From: Sphingobacteriales bacterium
GTDB lineage: Bacteria > Bacteroidota > Bacteroidia > Chitinophagales > Chitinophagaceae
DNA length: 8,109 nucleotides
Assembly: GCA_024640385.1 (NCBI GenBank)
Contig: JAHEFC010000090.1
Span: forward strand, 1-8,109
Direction: 5' to 3'
Below, piece after piece: positions 1 to 6,723 of the stretch. Both the position numbers and the translations under genes were made by a program. Numbering within the stretch: the first letter of the stretch is position 1; each line of letters opens with the position of its first letter. The notes below the pieces were generated by a model, which searched no databases, was not told where the DNA came from, and was given only the letters and a program-made list of their open reading frames with translations.

Positions 1-2061
1 ATGAGCAAGATCAGGATCTTCCTGCAACAGCAATGCCGAACTCTGTTTGGCCAATTCAAGGATATCCCTGTCTTCAACAATGTTGGCGAGCTTAAAGTTC
101 ATCAGGCCACTCTGGCGGGTGCCTTCGATGTCTCCCGGGCCACGGATCTCCAGGTCTTTCTCGGCAATGGCGAATCCATCGTTGGTGCTGCACATAACAC
201 CAAGTCGTTCACGGGCCTCCTTTGAAATATTGTCTCCCGTAAGTAATATGCAATAGCTTTTCTCTGCGCCCCTGCCTACCCTGCCCCTTAACTGGTGCAA
301 CTGGCTGAGTCCGAATTTTTCGGCACTCTCGATCACCATTACGCTCGCATTGGGCACATTCACCCCAACTTCGATCACTGTGGTGGATACCATGATCTGC
401 GTATCATGATCCACGAACCGTTTCATGTTGGTATCCTTCTGATCTGCAGTCATTTTCCCATGCACCATGCTGATATAGGTATGTGGTTCAGGAAAATAGG
501 CCTTGACGTTCTCATACCCTTTCATCAGGTTCTCATAGTTGAGTTTTTCGCTTTCTTCGATCAACGGAAAAATGATATAGGCCTGCCGGCCTTTCTTCAA
601 TTCAGACTTAATGAAATCCATCACCTGATGGCGGGAATGCTCATACCGGTGAACTGTTTTTATCGGCTGCCGGCCGGGTGGTAATTCATCCATTACACTG
701 TAATCAAGATCCCCGTATGCCGTCATGGCAAGGGTTCGCGGGATTGGCGTGGCAGTCATCACCAGTACATGTGGCGGTATTTCTCCTTTTTCCCAAAGCT
801 TGGCCCGCTGTGCAACACCGAATCGATGCTGCTCATCCACAATGGCCATTCCCAGTTTCAGGAACTGTACATCTTTTTCGATCAGTGCATGGGTGCCAAT
901 GAGAATATTCACTTCCCCCGATGCCACAGCTGCGAGGATCTTTCTCCTCTCTGCCGCCCTGACCGAACCCGTGAGTAACCGAATTTGAACGGGCATGTCT
1001 TTCAGCAATTCACTGATCCCCGTGTAGTGCTGCTGTGCCAATATTTCAGTGGGGGCCATCAAACAGCTCTGGTAGCCGTTGTCGGCCGCAATAAGCATCG
1101 ACATAAGCGCCACAATGGTTTTACCGCTGCCTACATCGCCCTGCAGCAGCCTGTTCATCTGCCTGCCTCTTGCAGTATCCTGCCTGATCTCCTTCAACAC
1201 CCGTTTTTGAGCCCCGGTTAAGGTAAAAGGCAGATATTTTTCATAAAAGGAATTGAACAACTCCCCCACCGTAGTGAATATAATGCCTTTGGAAAACCTG
1301 TGCCGGTTGGATCTGATCATTCCAAGCCTCAATTGAGCCAGGAAGAATTCTTCAAATTTCAGCCTGTAGACCGCTTTCTGCTGATCTTGTTTTGAAGAAG
1401 GGAAATGTATGTTCTTATAAGCATCCCATCGGCTCACCAGTTTCAATTCCCGGATCATTTCCGCCGGAAGGTTTTCCGGGATGTCTTTTGATGTTATAAC
1501 ATTAAACAGATTGAAAACAAGTTTGCCTATGTTTCGGCCATTCAGTCCCCGGGCCTTGAGTTTTTCAGTTGTCGGGTAGATCGGTTCCAGGAAATTCTTC
1601 CCGCCGGCTTTGTCGGGAGTAAATAGCTCGATCTCAGGATGGGTGATCTGCGGTTTACCGAGGAAAAAACCCGGCTTGCCAAATACCAGGTACTCCCTGC
1701 CCACTTCGAGTGATTTGGAGATCCAGTTGACGCCCTGGAACCAGGTCAGTTCCAGCACGCCCGACTTATCCTGCAATTCCCCAACCAGCCTTCTCCCCCT
1801 TCCGGTTCCTGTGATATGAAATGCCGTGAGCTTTCCGGCAACCTGTATGAAATCAGTATTGTAACTGATATCCCGGATCAGCTTCACTTCTGTTTTATCA
1901 ACATGCCTGTAGGGGAAATGCTCCAGCAGATCCCTGAAAGTAAAGATCTGCAGCTCTTTCCGGAGCATGTCCCCACGTACAGGACCTACTCCTTTCAGGT
2001 ACTCAACAGGGTTGGATAATATGGAGGAAACAGATATGATGGATGCAGTAATTGTCTGCAA
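1..2061 (-). CDS. recG: ATP-dependent DNA helicase RecG (3' end cut by window edge)
   Basis: RecG remodels stalled replication forks and branch-migrates Holliday junctions in the cytoplasm. The reading frame is open without frameshift from 2061 to base 1 (687 codons); RecG is usually about 690-705 residues, so only the last few are missing. Counting from the TTG at 2061, the N-terminal NPVEYLKGVGP signature is at 17-27, followed by the wedge/OB region. Walker A GDVGSGKT is at 308-315, TGS at 364-366, the DEQH box at 409-412, MTATPIPRT at 435-443, STTVIEVGV at 559-567, and QLRGRVGRG (motif VI) at 590-598. The RGPGD...GTRQSG segment near the C-terminus is the RecG translocation (TRG) region. 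The start is uncertain. No in-frame ATG or GTG lies between the upstream in-frame stop and the signature. TTG at 2061 is the only standard alternative, while an ATA codon at 2022-2020 (then LSNPVEY) sits where relatives would be expected to begin. It lies 14 bases after the membrane-protein gene and is probably co-transcribed with it. The product call is secure; the start is not. Confidence 0.97.
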   Translation of the reverse strand, partial: MQTITASIISVSSILSNPVEYLKGVGPVRGDMLRKELQIFTFRDLLEHFPYRHVDKTEVKLIRDISYNTDFIQVAGKLTAFHITGTGRGRRLVGELQDKSGVLELTWFQGVNWISKSLEVGREYLVFGKPGFFLGKPQITHPEIELFTPDKAGGKNFLEPIYPTTEKLKARGLNGRNIGKLVFNLFNVITSKDIPENLPAEMIRELKLVSRWDAYKNIHFPSSKQDQQKAVYRLKFEEFFLAQLRLGMIRSNRHRFSKGIIFTTVGELFNSFYEKYLPFTLTGAQKRVLKEIRQDTARGRQMNRLLQGDVGSGKTIVALMSMLIAADNGYQSCLMAPTEILAQQHYTGISELLKDMPVQIRLLTGSVRAAERRKILAAVASGEVNILIGTHALIEKDVQFLKLGMAIVDEQHRFGVAQRAKLWEKGEIPPHVLVMTATPIPRTLAMTAYGDLDYSVMDELPPGRQPIKTVHRYEHSRHQVMDFIKSELKKGRQAYIIFPLIEESEKLNYENLMKGYENVKAYFPEPHTYISMVHGKMTADQKDTNMKRFVDHDTQIMVSTTVIEVGVNVPNASVMVIESAEKFGLSQLHQLRGRVGRGAEKSYCILLTGDNISKEARERLGVMCSTNDGFAIAEKDLEIRGPGDIEGTRQSGLMNFKLANIVEDRDILELAKQSSALLLQEDPDLAH

Positions 2062-2066
2062 ATTTA
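2059..2066 (-). promoter_or_regulatory. Possible Bacteroidota -7 promoter box for recG
   Basis: On the minus strand this reads TAAATTTG, an exact match to the Bacteroidota primary-sigma -7 consensus TAnnTTTG. It lies in the short gap between the GT-C gene stop and recG. No TTG -33 element is seen at the usual distance; only a TTC is present, at about 2083-2081. If the box is used, transcription would begin around 2050-2055, downstream of the TTG at 2061. That would exclude the TTG and favour a non-standard start further in. An eight-base AT-rich match can arise by chance, so this is tentative. Confidence 0.3.
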
Positions 2067-2075
2067 CAGATATAG

Positions 2076-3680
2076 TTACCGAACATACACTTCGATCATA
2101 CCTATGGTTTCAGGACCCCGCCGGGGCGCATAGAAAGAATCCACTTTATGGTAATGCTGCTGCAGTGAATCCCTCACACGGTAGGGATAAAAATTGTTCA
2201 GGCCCGGTACTGATTCAAAAACTACCAGGTCGTAATATTTCCCTGCTATCCGGTTTTCGAACATTTCGGCCTCACGGTTGAACATTCCCACTCCCAAATG
2301 ATACCATAAGGGGTGGCTGCTTCCTTTTTCGAGTTCAAAAGGGACTTCGGCTGCCAAAGGTGTGAGTTCCGACATATTCAGCACTTTCAGATCTTTTTTC
2401 TTCATCAGATCCATAGACAGAAGGCGCTCCATTCCCTGTATAGTAGGTTCAGGCAATCGCATATTATGGAACAGGCCCTTATCCACCCTCTGCCACAAAT
2501 ATTCGGGGATATCGCGGCCGGGCTCCTGAACAAGATAATTGGAACGGTTCACCAGGTTCTCGCCTGTGGCGGTTTTAGCGAACCCCTGGGTTTTCGTTGT
2601 GCTTAGTATACGGCTGAGATATCCGCCGTAGATCTCGGACTTCCAGAGGAACACTGCTGCGATCATGAGCATAATGGGCAGCGGCTTTGTCCACGGACCG
2701 GGAAGAAACCTGGCGATCACCGTGAACAGGTATGCAAATGTAAAAGCCTGGAAATAGATATTGTTATGAGGAGGCGTGTAGCTTGTTACCTGGAGTATGG
2801 AGGCCTGGGTCAAGATGCCCAGGGTGATCAGGAGGTGCAGGATCTTCACTTTGTTCTTCAATAGATCCCTGTCGTTATACCATACCAGTATCCCGGCAGC
2901 TACAACCATCATGAGAGAGAGTTTCAGGCCATGGCTTCGAAGCAAAATATCGTCCAGAAAGTCTGACAAATTGAACCGGCTCGAATGCGGTGCCTGCCCC
3001 ATATTGTACCAGTAAGTGAAATCATATCTAAGCAGGGGGAGAATAAGAATGGCAGCCATCAGGAAAAAACTGAGCAGGTAAATGGGGAGCGATTGCCATT
3101 TGCCCTCCAGCCAGTAATCATATAACAAGAGAATGATGCAAAATATAAAACAAAGCCCACCGGCATCCTGCTTGGTAAAGAAGCTGATAAAACTGAAAAC
3201 GCCTGCCAGTACAAGCCATATCGTTCTCCTTTGGCGCATCAGGTAATAAGATAAAAAGGCAAGTGCCACGATCTCGTACACGATCACAGTATGATTGTAC
3301 CAGGGCCAGAAGTTGATAAATGAAAACGACAGCAGGTATACGATCACCGAAACCAAACGCACGCCGGGCGTTACAGAAAAACTTTTCAGGATGGATCGGA
3401 AAGCAGCACCCGAAATAATATTGATAAATGCCTGGGCTTTGACCAGGGTTACCAGAGCCGGGCCGAATATTTTGAAAAATAATGCGGGAATAACCCAGAA
3501 CATATAACCCAGGGGAATGCCAAAATCCCTGAACGGCAACTGGCCCTCACTCATTCTGTAGGCACCTTCCCAGCTTAAAAAAATGTTCACACGGTATGGG
3601 AAACTGAGAAACACAGGAAAGATGGAAAACAATAAAATCAAAGTCCATTCTATAAAGCCAATCTTCCTGTCAGACATCAT
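2076..3680 (-). CDS. Polytopic GT-C-like membrane glycosyltransferase (candidate)
   Basis: This is a 534-residue integral inner-membrane protein. Residues about 10-28 form the first membrane segment. They are followed by an extracytoplasmic loop with WEGAYRMSEGQLPFRDFG at 37-54. This layout, an acidic residue (E38) just after helix 1 and a 'G.LP.RDF' stretch, is typical of the GT-C superfamily (PMT/ArnT/GT39-like), whose members transfer sugars from polyprenyl-phosphate donors on the periplasmic face. Many more hydrophobic helices follow up to about residue 347. The rest (about 348-534) is a hydrophilic domain, probably periplasmic, containing YDLVVFE and ending MIEVYVR. ATG at 3680 is used, with a second ATG directly after it at 3677. 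The gene is divergent from the polyprenyl-phospho-arabinose operon, separated by 98 bases, and is followed by recG. I infer that it may use the lipid-linked pentose made by that operon. Donor and acceptor cannot be read from the sequence, and it could instead be a GT-C protein with a different sugar or an unrelated membrane protein. Confidence 0.75.
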   Translation of the reverse strand: MMSDRKIGFIEWTLILLFSIFPVFLSFPYRVNIFLSWEGAYRMSEGQLPFRDFGIPLGYMFWVIPALFFKIFGPALVTLVKAQAFINIISGAAFRSILKSFSVTPGVRLVSVIVYLLSFSFINFWPWYNHTVIVYEIVALAFLSYYLMRQRRTIWLVLAGVFSFISFFTKQDAGGLCFIFCIILLLYDYWLEGKWQSLPIYLLSFFLMAAILILPLLRYDFTYWYNMGQAPHSSRFNLSDFLDDILLRSHGLKLSLMMVVAAGILVWYNDRDLLKNKVKILHLLITLGILTQASILQVTSYTPPHNNIYFQAFTFAYLFTVIARFLPGPWTKPLPIMLMIAAVFLWKSEIYGGYLSRILSTTKTQGFAKTATGENLVNRSNYLVQEPGRDIPEYLWQRVDKGLFHNMRLPEPTIQGMERLLSMDLMKKKDLKVLNMSELTPLAAEVPFELEKGSSHPLWYHLGVGMFNREAEMFENRIAGKYYDLVVFESVPGLNNFYPYRVRDSLQQHYHKVDSFYAPRRGPETIGMIEVYVR

Positions 3681-3778
3681 ACCGGTGCTTGGTTAGGGGA
3701 AAAAATAAAGATAAAGCTTTGACGTTTATTAAGAAACGCTTTAATTTCTATTTTCTGGCAATTTGGGGATAATTTTAG
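3681..3778. promoter_or_regulatory. Divergent promoter region between GT-C gene and arabinose-lipid operon
   Basis: This 98-base AT-rich gap must hold the start signals for both the minus-strand GT-C/recG pair and the plus-strand four-gene operon. On the minus strand TATCTTTA (3713-3706) matches the Bacteroidota -7 consensus TAnnTTTG except for the last base. On the plus strand TTTG at 3718-3721 could be a -33 element, with a degenerate TAATTTCT about 20 bases later. A short inverted repeat CGTTT-N6-AAACG (3723-3738) lies between them and could be an operator. None of these is a strong match. The shared gap suggests, but does not show, joint control of the two transcripts. Confidence 0.45.
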
Positions 3779-4663
3779 ATGATGAAATATTTACACCTCA
3801 TCAGGCCAAAACACTGGGTTAAGAACCTGTTCCTGTTTATCCCGCTGTTTTTCTCCGGTGAGATCTTCGCTTTTGATAAGATAGAGCTGCTGACTTACGG
3901 ATTCATTGCATTTTGCCTAGTTGCCAGTAGTATATATATTATAAATGATTACCGCGACAGGGTTAAGGACGCGTTACATCCGACCAAGAAGAACAGGCCC
4001 CTGGCAGCAGGCACCATTTCCCCCTCATTTGCACTGACTATCTCTGTGATCTTTGCGTTAGCCGGTTTTGCCATTGCCTACTGGCTGAGGGAAAAAGTAT
4101 TCGTGATCATTCTTATTTACTTCATTCTCAATCTGTCATATTCTCTTGGCCTGAAGAACATGCCTATTGTGGATGTGATGATCATAGCAGCAGGCTTTGT
4201 GCTGCGCATTAAGGCTGGTGCGGCCATCAGTTTAACAGGACTGTCACAATGGCTTACGCTGATGGTATTTTTGCTGGCTCTTTTCCTTGCCCTGGGCAAG
4301 CGCAGGGATGACGTGATGATCATGGCCAGATCCGGCGTGGACATGCGCAAGTCAGTGAAAGGTTATAGCCTGGAATACCTGAACGTGCTGATCACCCTGG
4401 TTTGCGCCGTTATCATCGTGTGCTACCTCATGTATACCATATCCCCGGAAGTGGAGAGCAGATTCCAGACCCACAGGCTTTATTACAGTTCAATATTTGT
4501 GATCGCCGGTATGATGCGATATCTTCAGCTTATCTTTGTACATAATGATTCAGGATATCCTACCCATGTACTTTACCGTGACAGGTTCATTCAACTTGCC
4601 ATTACACTTTGGATATTCAGTTTCTTCTTCCTGATTTACATAAAAGAATTTAAGCTGGGCTAA
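3779..4663 (+). CDS. UbiA-family polyprenyl-phosphate phosphoribosyltransferase (DPPR synthase-like)
   Basis: Predicted to transfer 5-phosphoribose from PRPP to a polyprenyl phosphate in the inner membrane, giving polyprenyl-phospho-5-phosphoribose, the first committed step to lipid-linked D-arabinofuranose. The 294 residues match the decaprenyl-phosphate phosphoribosyltransferase branch (mycobacterial Rv3806c type). RPKHWVKN is at 9-16. The first Asp-rich motif NDYRDRVKD at 56-64 is followed by HP at 67-68 and RPLAAG at 73-78. LKNMPIVD at 125-132 leads to a second conserved stretch with D132 and R143, and GKRRDD lies at 173-178. About eight to nine hydrophobic helices follow the UbiA pattern. 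Translation starts at ATG 3779, or at the adjacent ATG 3782; there is no clear Shine-Dalgarno. The stop overlaps the next start by one base (TAATG), so translation is probably coupled to the DprE1-like gene. The dprE1/dprE2 neighbours support this role over quinone or haem prenyl transfer. Confidence 0.9.
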   Translation: MMKYLHLIRPKHWVKNLFLFIPLFFSGEIFAFDKIELLTYGFIAFCLVASSIYIINDYRDRVKDALHPTKKNRPLAAGTISPSFALTISVIFALAGFAIAYWLREKVFVIILIYFILNLSYSLGLKNMPIVDVMIIAAGFVLRIKAGAAISLTGLSQWLTLMVFLLALFLALGKRRDDVMIMARSGVDMRKSVKGYSLEYLNVLITLVCAVIIVCYLMYTISPEVESRFQTHRLYYSSIFVIAGMMRYLQLIFVHNDSGYPTHVLYRDRFIQLAITLWIFSFFFLIYIKEFKLG

Positions 4664-5991
4664 TGAGAACGAGGATCGCGAACTGGGGCAATTATCCAAT
4701 TGAGGATACCGATGAAAGAAATTTCAGTTTGCTCCGGGAACTAAAAGAAAAACTCCTGACAGCCGATGAAGGTATTGCCAGGGGGAACGGAAGATGTTAT
4801 GGGGATGCTTCACTGGCTCCCGTAGTTTTTTCAACCCTGCACTTTTCCAAAATACTGGGCTTCGATCCCGAAGAGGGGATCCTCGATTGTGAATCGGGGC
4901 TCACCCTGGATGCCATCCTGGAATTCATAGTGCCGAAAGGATGGTTCCTGCCGGTAACGCCGGGAACCAAATTCATCACGGTCGGAGGCGCCGTTGCCAG
5001 CGATGTGCATGGAAAAAATCACCATGTTGACGGATGTTTCTGCAGGCATGTGCTGGACATGGATATCATGGATGCCAGGGGAGAGATCATCAAAACTTCC
5101 CCAACAGAATATCCGGATCTCTTCAACGCTACAGCCGGCGGCATGGGACTGACCGGAATCATCACCAGGGTCAGGTTCAGGCTTAAAAAGATCGAAACAT
5201 CATTCATTTCCCAGAAGAAGATCAAAGCACGCAACCTGGACGAGATCATCGATCTTTTTGAAAAGTATAATAACTATACCTATTCAGTGGCCTGGATCGA
5301 TTGCCTGAAAGGCGGAAACGGATTTGGAAGAAGTATCCTTATGCTGGGTGAACATGCGAAGAAAGATGAACTGCCGGAAAAACTACGGAAAGATCCTCTC
5401 GCCCTTCCAAAAACCCGATCACTCAACTTTCCTTTCTATCTTCCTTCGTTTATACTTAACCGCTTTACTGTTTCTGCTTTTAATTTTCTTTTTTACAATA
5501 AGATGTTCTCCAGGGAGGTCAATAACCTGATCTCCTATGAACCCTTCTTCTATCCACTGGACGCCATTACCAACTGGAACCGGGGGTACGGCAGGAAAGG
5601 TTTTCTGCAATACCAGTTTGTGATCCCCATGGACAGGAAAGACGGGCTGGTCAATATCCTTAACCGGATCAGGGAGAACGGACATGCTTCGTTCCTGGCG
5701 GTGCTGAAAGTTTTTGGCGAAGACGACAGTTTTATTTCCTTCCCCATGAAGGGATTTACCATGGCCATGGATTTCCCGGTGTCAGACAGCCTGTTTCCAT
5801 TTCTCGACGAACTGGACAAAATGGTGCTTGAATATGGCGGCCGGATCTACCTGTCAAAAGACGCCAGGATGAAACCTTCCATGTTCACTGAAGGTTATCC
5901 CAACGCTTCTGCATTTAATGAGGTTGTCAGAAAATACAATCCGGGAAGGTTTTCTTCGGGTCTTTCAAAACGTCTTCAACTACCTGCATAA
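4663..5991 (+). CDS. dprE1: DprE1-like FAD-dependent polyprenylphospho-ribose 2-oxidase
   Basis: Predicted to oxidise the C2 hydroxyl of polyprenylphospho-beta-D-ribofuranose to the 2-keto form, the first half of C2 epimerisation to arabinose. The protein has 442 residues against 461 in Mycobacterium. The N-terminal FAD-binding part has RGNGRCYGD (40-48), PGT at 100-102 and GGAVASDVHGKNHH (108-121). The HGK there corresponds to His132/Lys134 of the mycobacterial enzyme. The substrate domain keeps VAW (Trp230 region), LQYQFVIP (Gln334/Gln336), AVLKVFG (Lys367/Phe369) and GGRIYLSKDAR, in which K399 aligns with Lys418. The residue aligned with Cys387, the covalent target of benzothiazinones, is Ala368 in MAMDFP. 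No transport signal is seen; action at the inner membrane is inferred from the lipid substrate. The gene begins inside the previous stop and its TAA directly abuts the ATG of the reductase gene. Alditol or gulonolactone oxidases share the fold but not this set of residues or neighbours. Confidence 0.93.
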   Translation: MRTRIANWGNYPIEDTDERNFSLLRELKEKLLTADEGIARGNGRCYGDASLAPVVFSTLHFSKILGFDPEEGILDCESGLTLDAILEFIVPKGWFLPVTPGTKFITVGGAVASDVHGKNHHVDGCFCRHVLDMDIMDARGEIIKTSPTEYPDLFNATAGGMGLTGIITRVRFRLKKIETSFISQKKIKARNLDEIIDLFEKYNNYTYSVAWIDCLKGGNGFGRSILMLGEHAKKDELPEKLRKDPLALPKTRSLNFPFYLPSFILNRFTVSAFNFLFYNKMFSREVNNLISYEPFFYPLDAITNWNRGYGRKGFLQYQFVIPMDRKDGLVNILNRIRENGHASFLAVLKVFGEDDSFISFPMKGFTMAMDFPVSDSLFPFLDELDKMVLEYGGRIYLSKDARMKPSMFTEGYPNASAFNEVVRKYNPGRFSSGLSKRLQLPA

Positions 5992-6723
5992 ATGGCTACA
6001 GTACTTATTTTAGGAGCAACCTCGGATATTGGACAGGCCATAGCTGTGAAATTTGCAAAAAAAGGATACGATCTCCAGCTGGCAGCGAGAAACATCAATG
6101 ATATCAGTGCACTGCGATCTGACTGTTCGATCCGGTATGGAGTCAGCTGCACCGTCCACCCTTTTGATGCAACTGCCACGGACAGTCACGAACCCTTTTA
6201 TGCCTCACTGCCTGTTACCCCCGATATTACTGTTCTGGTATTCGGTTATATGGACGAGAATGAGCTGGTGACCCGCGACAGCAAAAAGCTGATGAATACC
6301 ATCAATGTGAACTATACCGGAGCTGTATCTGTGCTGAACATCATTTCAAGGGATTATATCAGAAGAAACAAAGGTGTAATTGCAGCGATAAGTTCAGTAG
6401 CCGGGGAAAGGGGCCGTGCCGCCAATTATATCTACGGCAGTGCAAAAGCGGGGCTTACTGCATACCTATCGGGCTTAAGAAATGAAGCATTCAGCCACCA
6501 TGTTCATGTGGCCACCATATTACCCGGCTTTGTATATACGCGAATGACGGAAAACATGAAGCTGTCTCCTTTGCTCACGGCTACTCCTGATCTTGTTGCC
6601 GATGCTGTTTTCCGGGCCGTTACGAAAAAGAAAGATATTATTTATGTGAAATGGTTCTGGAAATGGATCATGTTCATCATCAGGTCGATACCTGAATTCA
6701 TGTTCAAAAAAATGAAAATTTGA
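5992..6723 (+). CDS. dprE2: DprE2-like short-chain reductase (polyprenylphospho-2-ketoribose reductase)
   Basis: Predicted to reduce the 2-keto intermediate with NAD(P)H to polyprenylphospho-D-arabinofuranose, completing the epimerisation begun by the preceding oxidase. The 243 residues form a classical short-chain dehydrogenase. The nucleotide-binding loop GATSDIG is at 8-14. NVNYTG at 105-110 is the helix-4 Asn region, and the catalytic Ser is S135 in ISSVAGERGR. Tyr148 and Lys152 lie in YGSAKAG. The SSVAGER...YGSAKAG wording is typical of the DprE2 group. The C-terminus (about 220-243), WFWKWIMFIIRSIPEFMFKK, is hydrophobic and amphipathic and would hold the enzyme against the membrane near its lipid substrate. 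The ATG follows the dprE1 TAA with no gap. The TGA stop is overlapped by the TTG start of the HAD gene. The SDR fold is certain; the substrate rests on family resemblance and operon context. Confidence 0.9.
   Translation: MATVLILGATSDIGQAIAVKFAKKGYDLQLAARNINDISALRSDCSIRYGVSCTVHPFDATATDSHEPFYASLPVTPDITVLVFGYMDENELVTRDSKKLMNTINVNYTGAVSVLNIISRDYIRRNKGVIAAISSVAGERGRAANYIYGSAKAGLTAYLSGLRNEAFSHHVHVATILPGFVYTRMTENMKLSPLLTATPDLVADAVFRAVTKKKDIIYVKWFWKWIMFIIRSIPEFMFKKMKI
6720..6723 (+). other. Start/stop overlap TTGA coupling reductase and phosphatase genes
   Basis: The four bases TTGA contain the TTG start of the HAD gene (6720-6722) and the TGA stop of the reductase gene (6721-6723). It is the TTG version of the common ATGA coupling junction. 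No Shine-Dalgarno-like purine run is distinct here because the preceding bases are an A-rich Lys/Met tail. Terminating ribosomes probably re-initiate at this site, which would tie phosphatase output to reductase translation. Confidence 0.65.

Noticed and set aside
295..684. A 129-codon plus-strand open frame and several other plus-strand frames over 1-2019
   Set aside because: They lie antisense to recG, whose helicase motifs are continuous on the minus strand, and their translations show no family motif.
1..2061. Possible frameshift or pseudogene in recG
   Set aside because: Codon-by-codon reading from 2061 to 1 gives one uninterrupted frame with all helicase motifs in order; only the edge truncates it.
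3779..4663. UbiA protein as a quinone or haem O prenyltransferase
   Set aside because: The RPKHWVKN start, the LKNMPIVD stretch and the adjacent dprE1/dprE2 genes fit the phosphoribosyltransferase branch better.
4663..5991. FAD protein as an alditol or L-gulonolactone oxidase
   Set aside because: It keeps DprE1 active-site residues (HGKNHH, QYQ, K in VLKVFG, K399) and sits between DPPR-synthase and DprE2-like genes.
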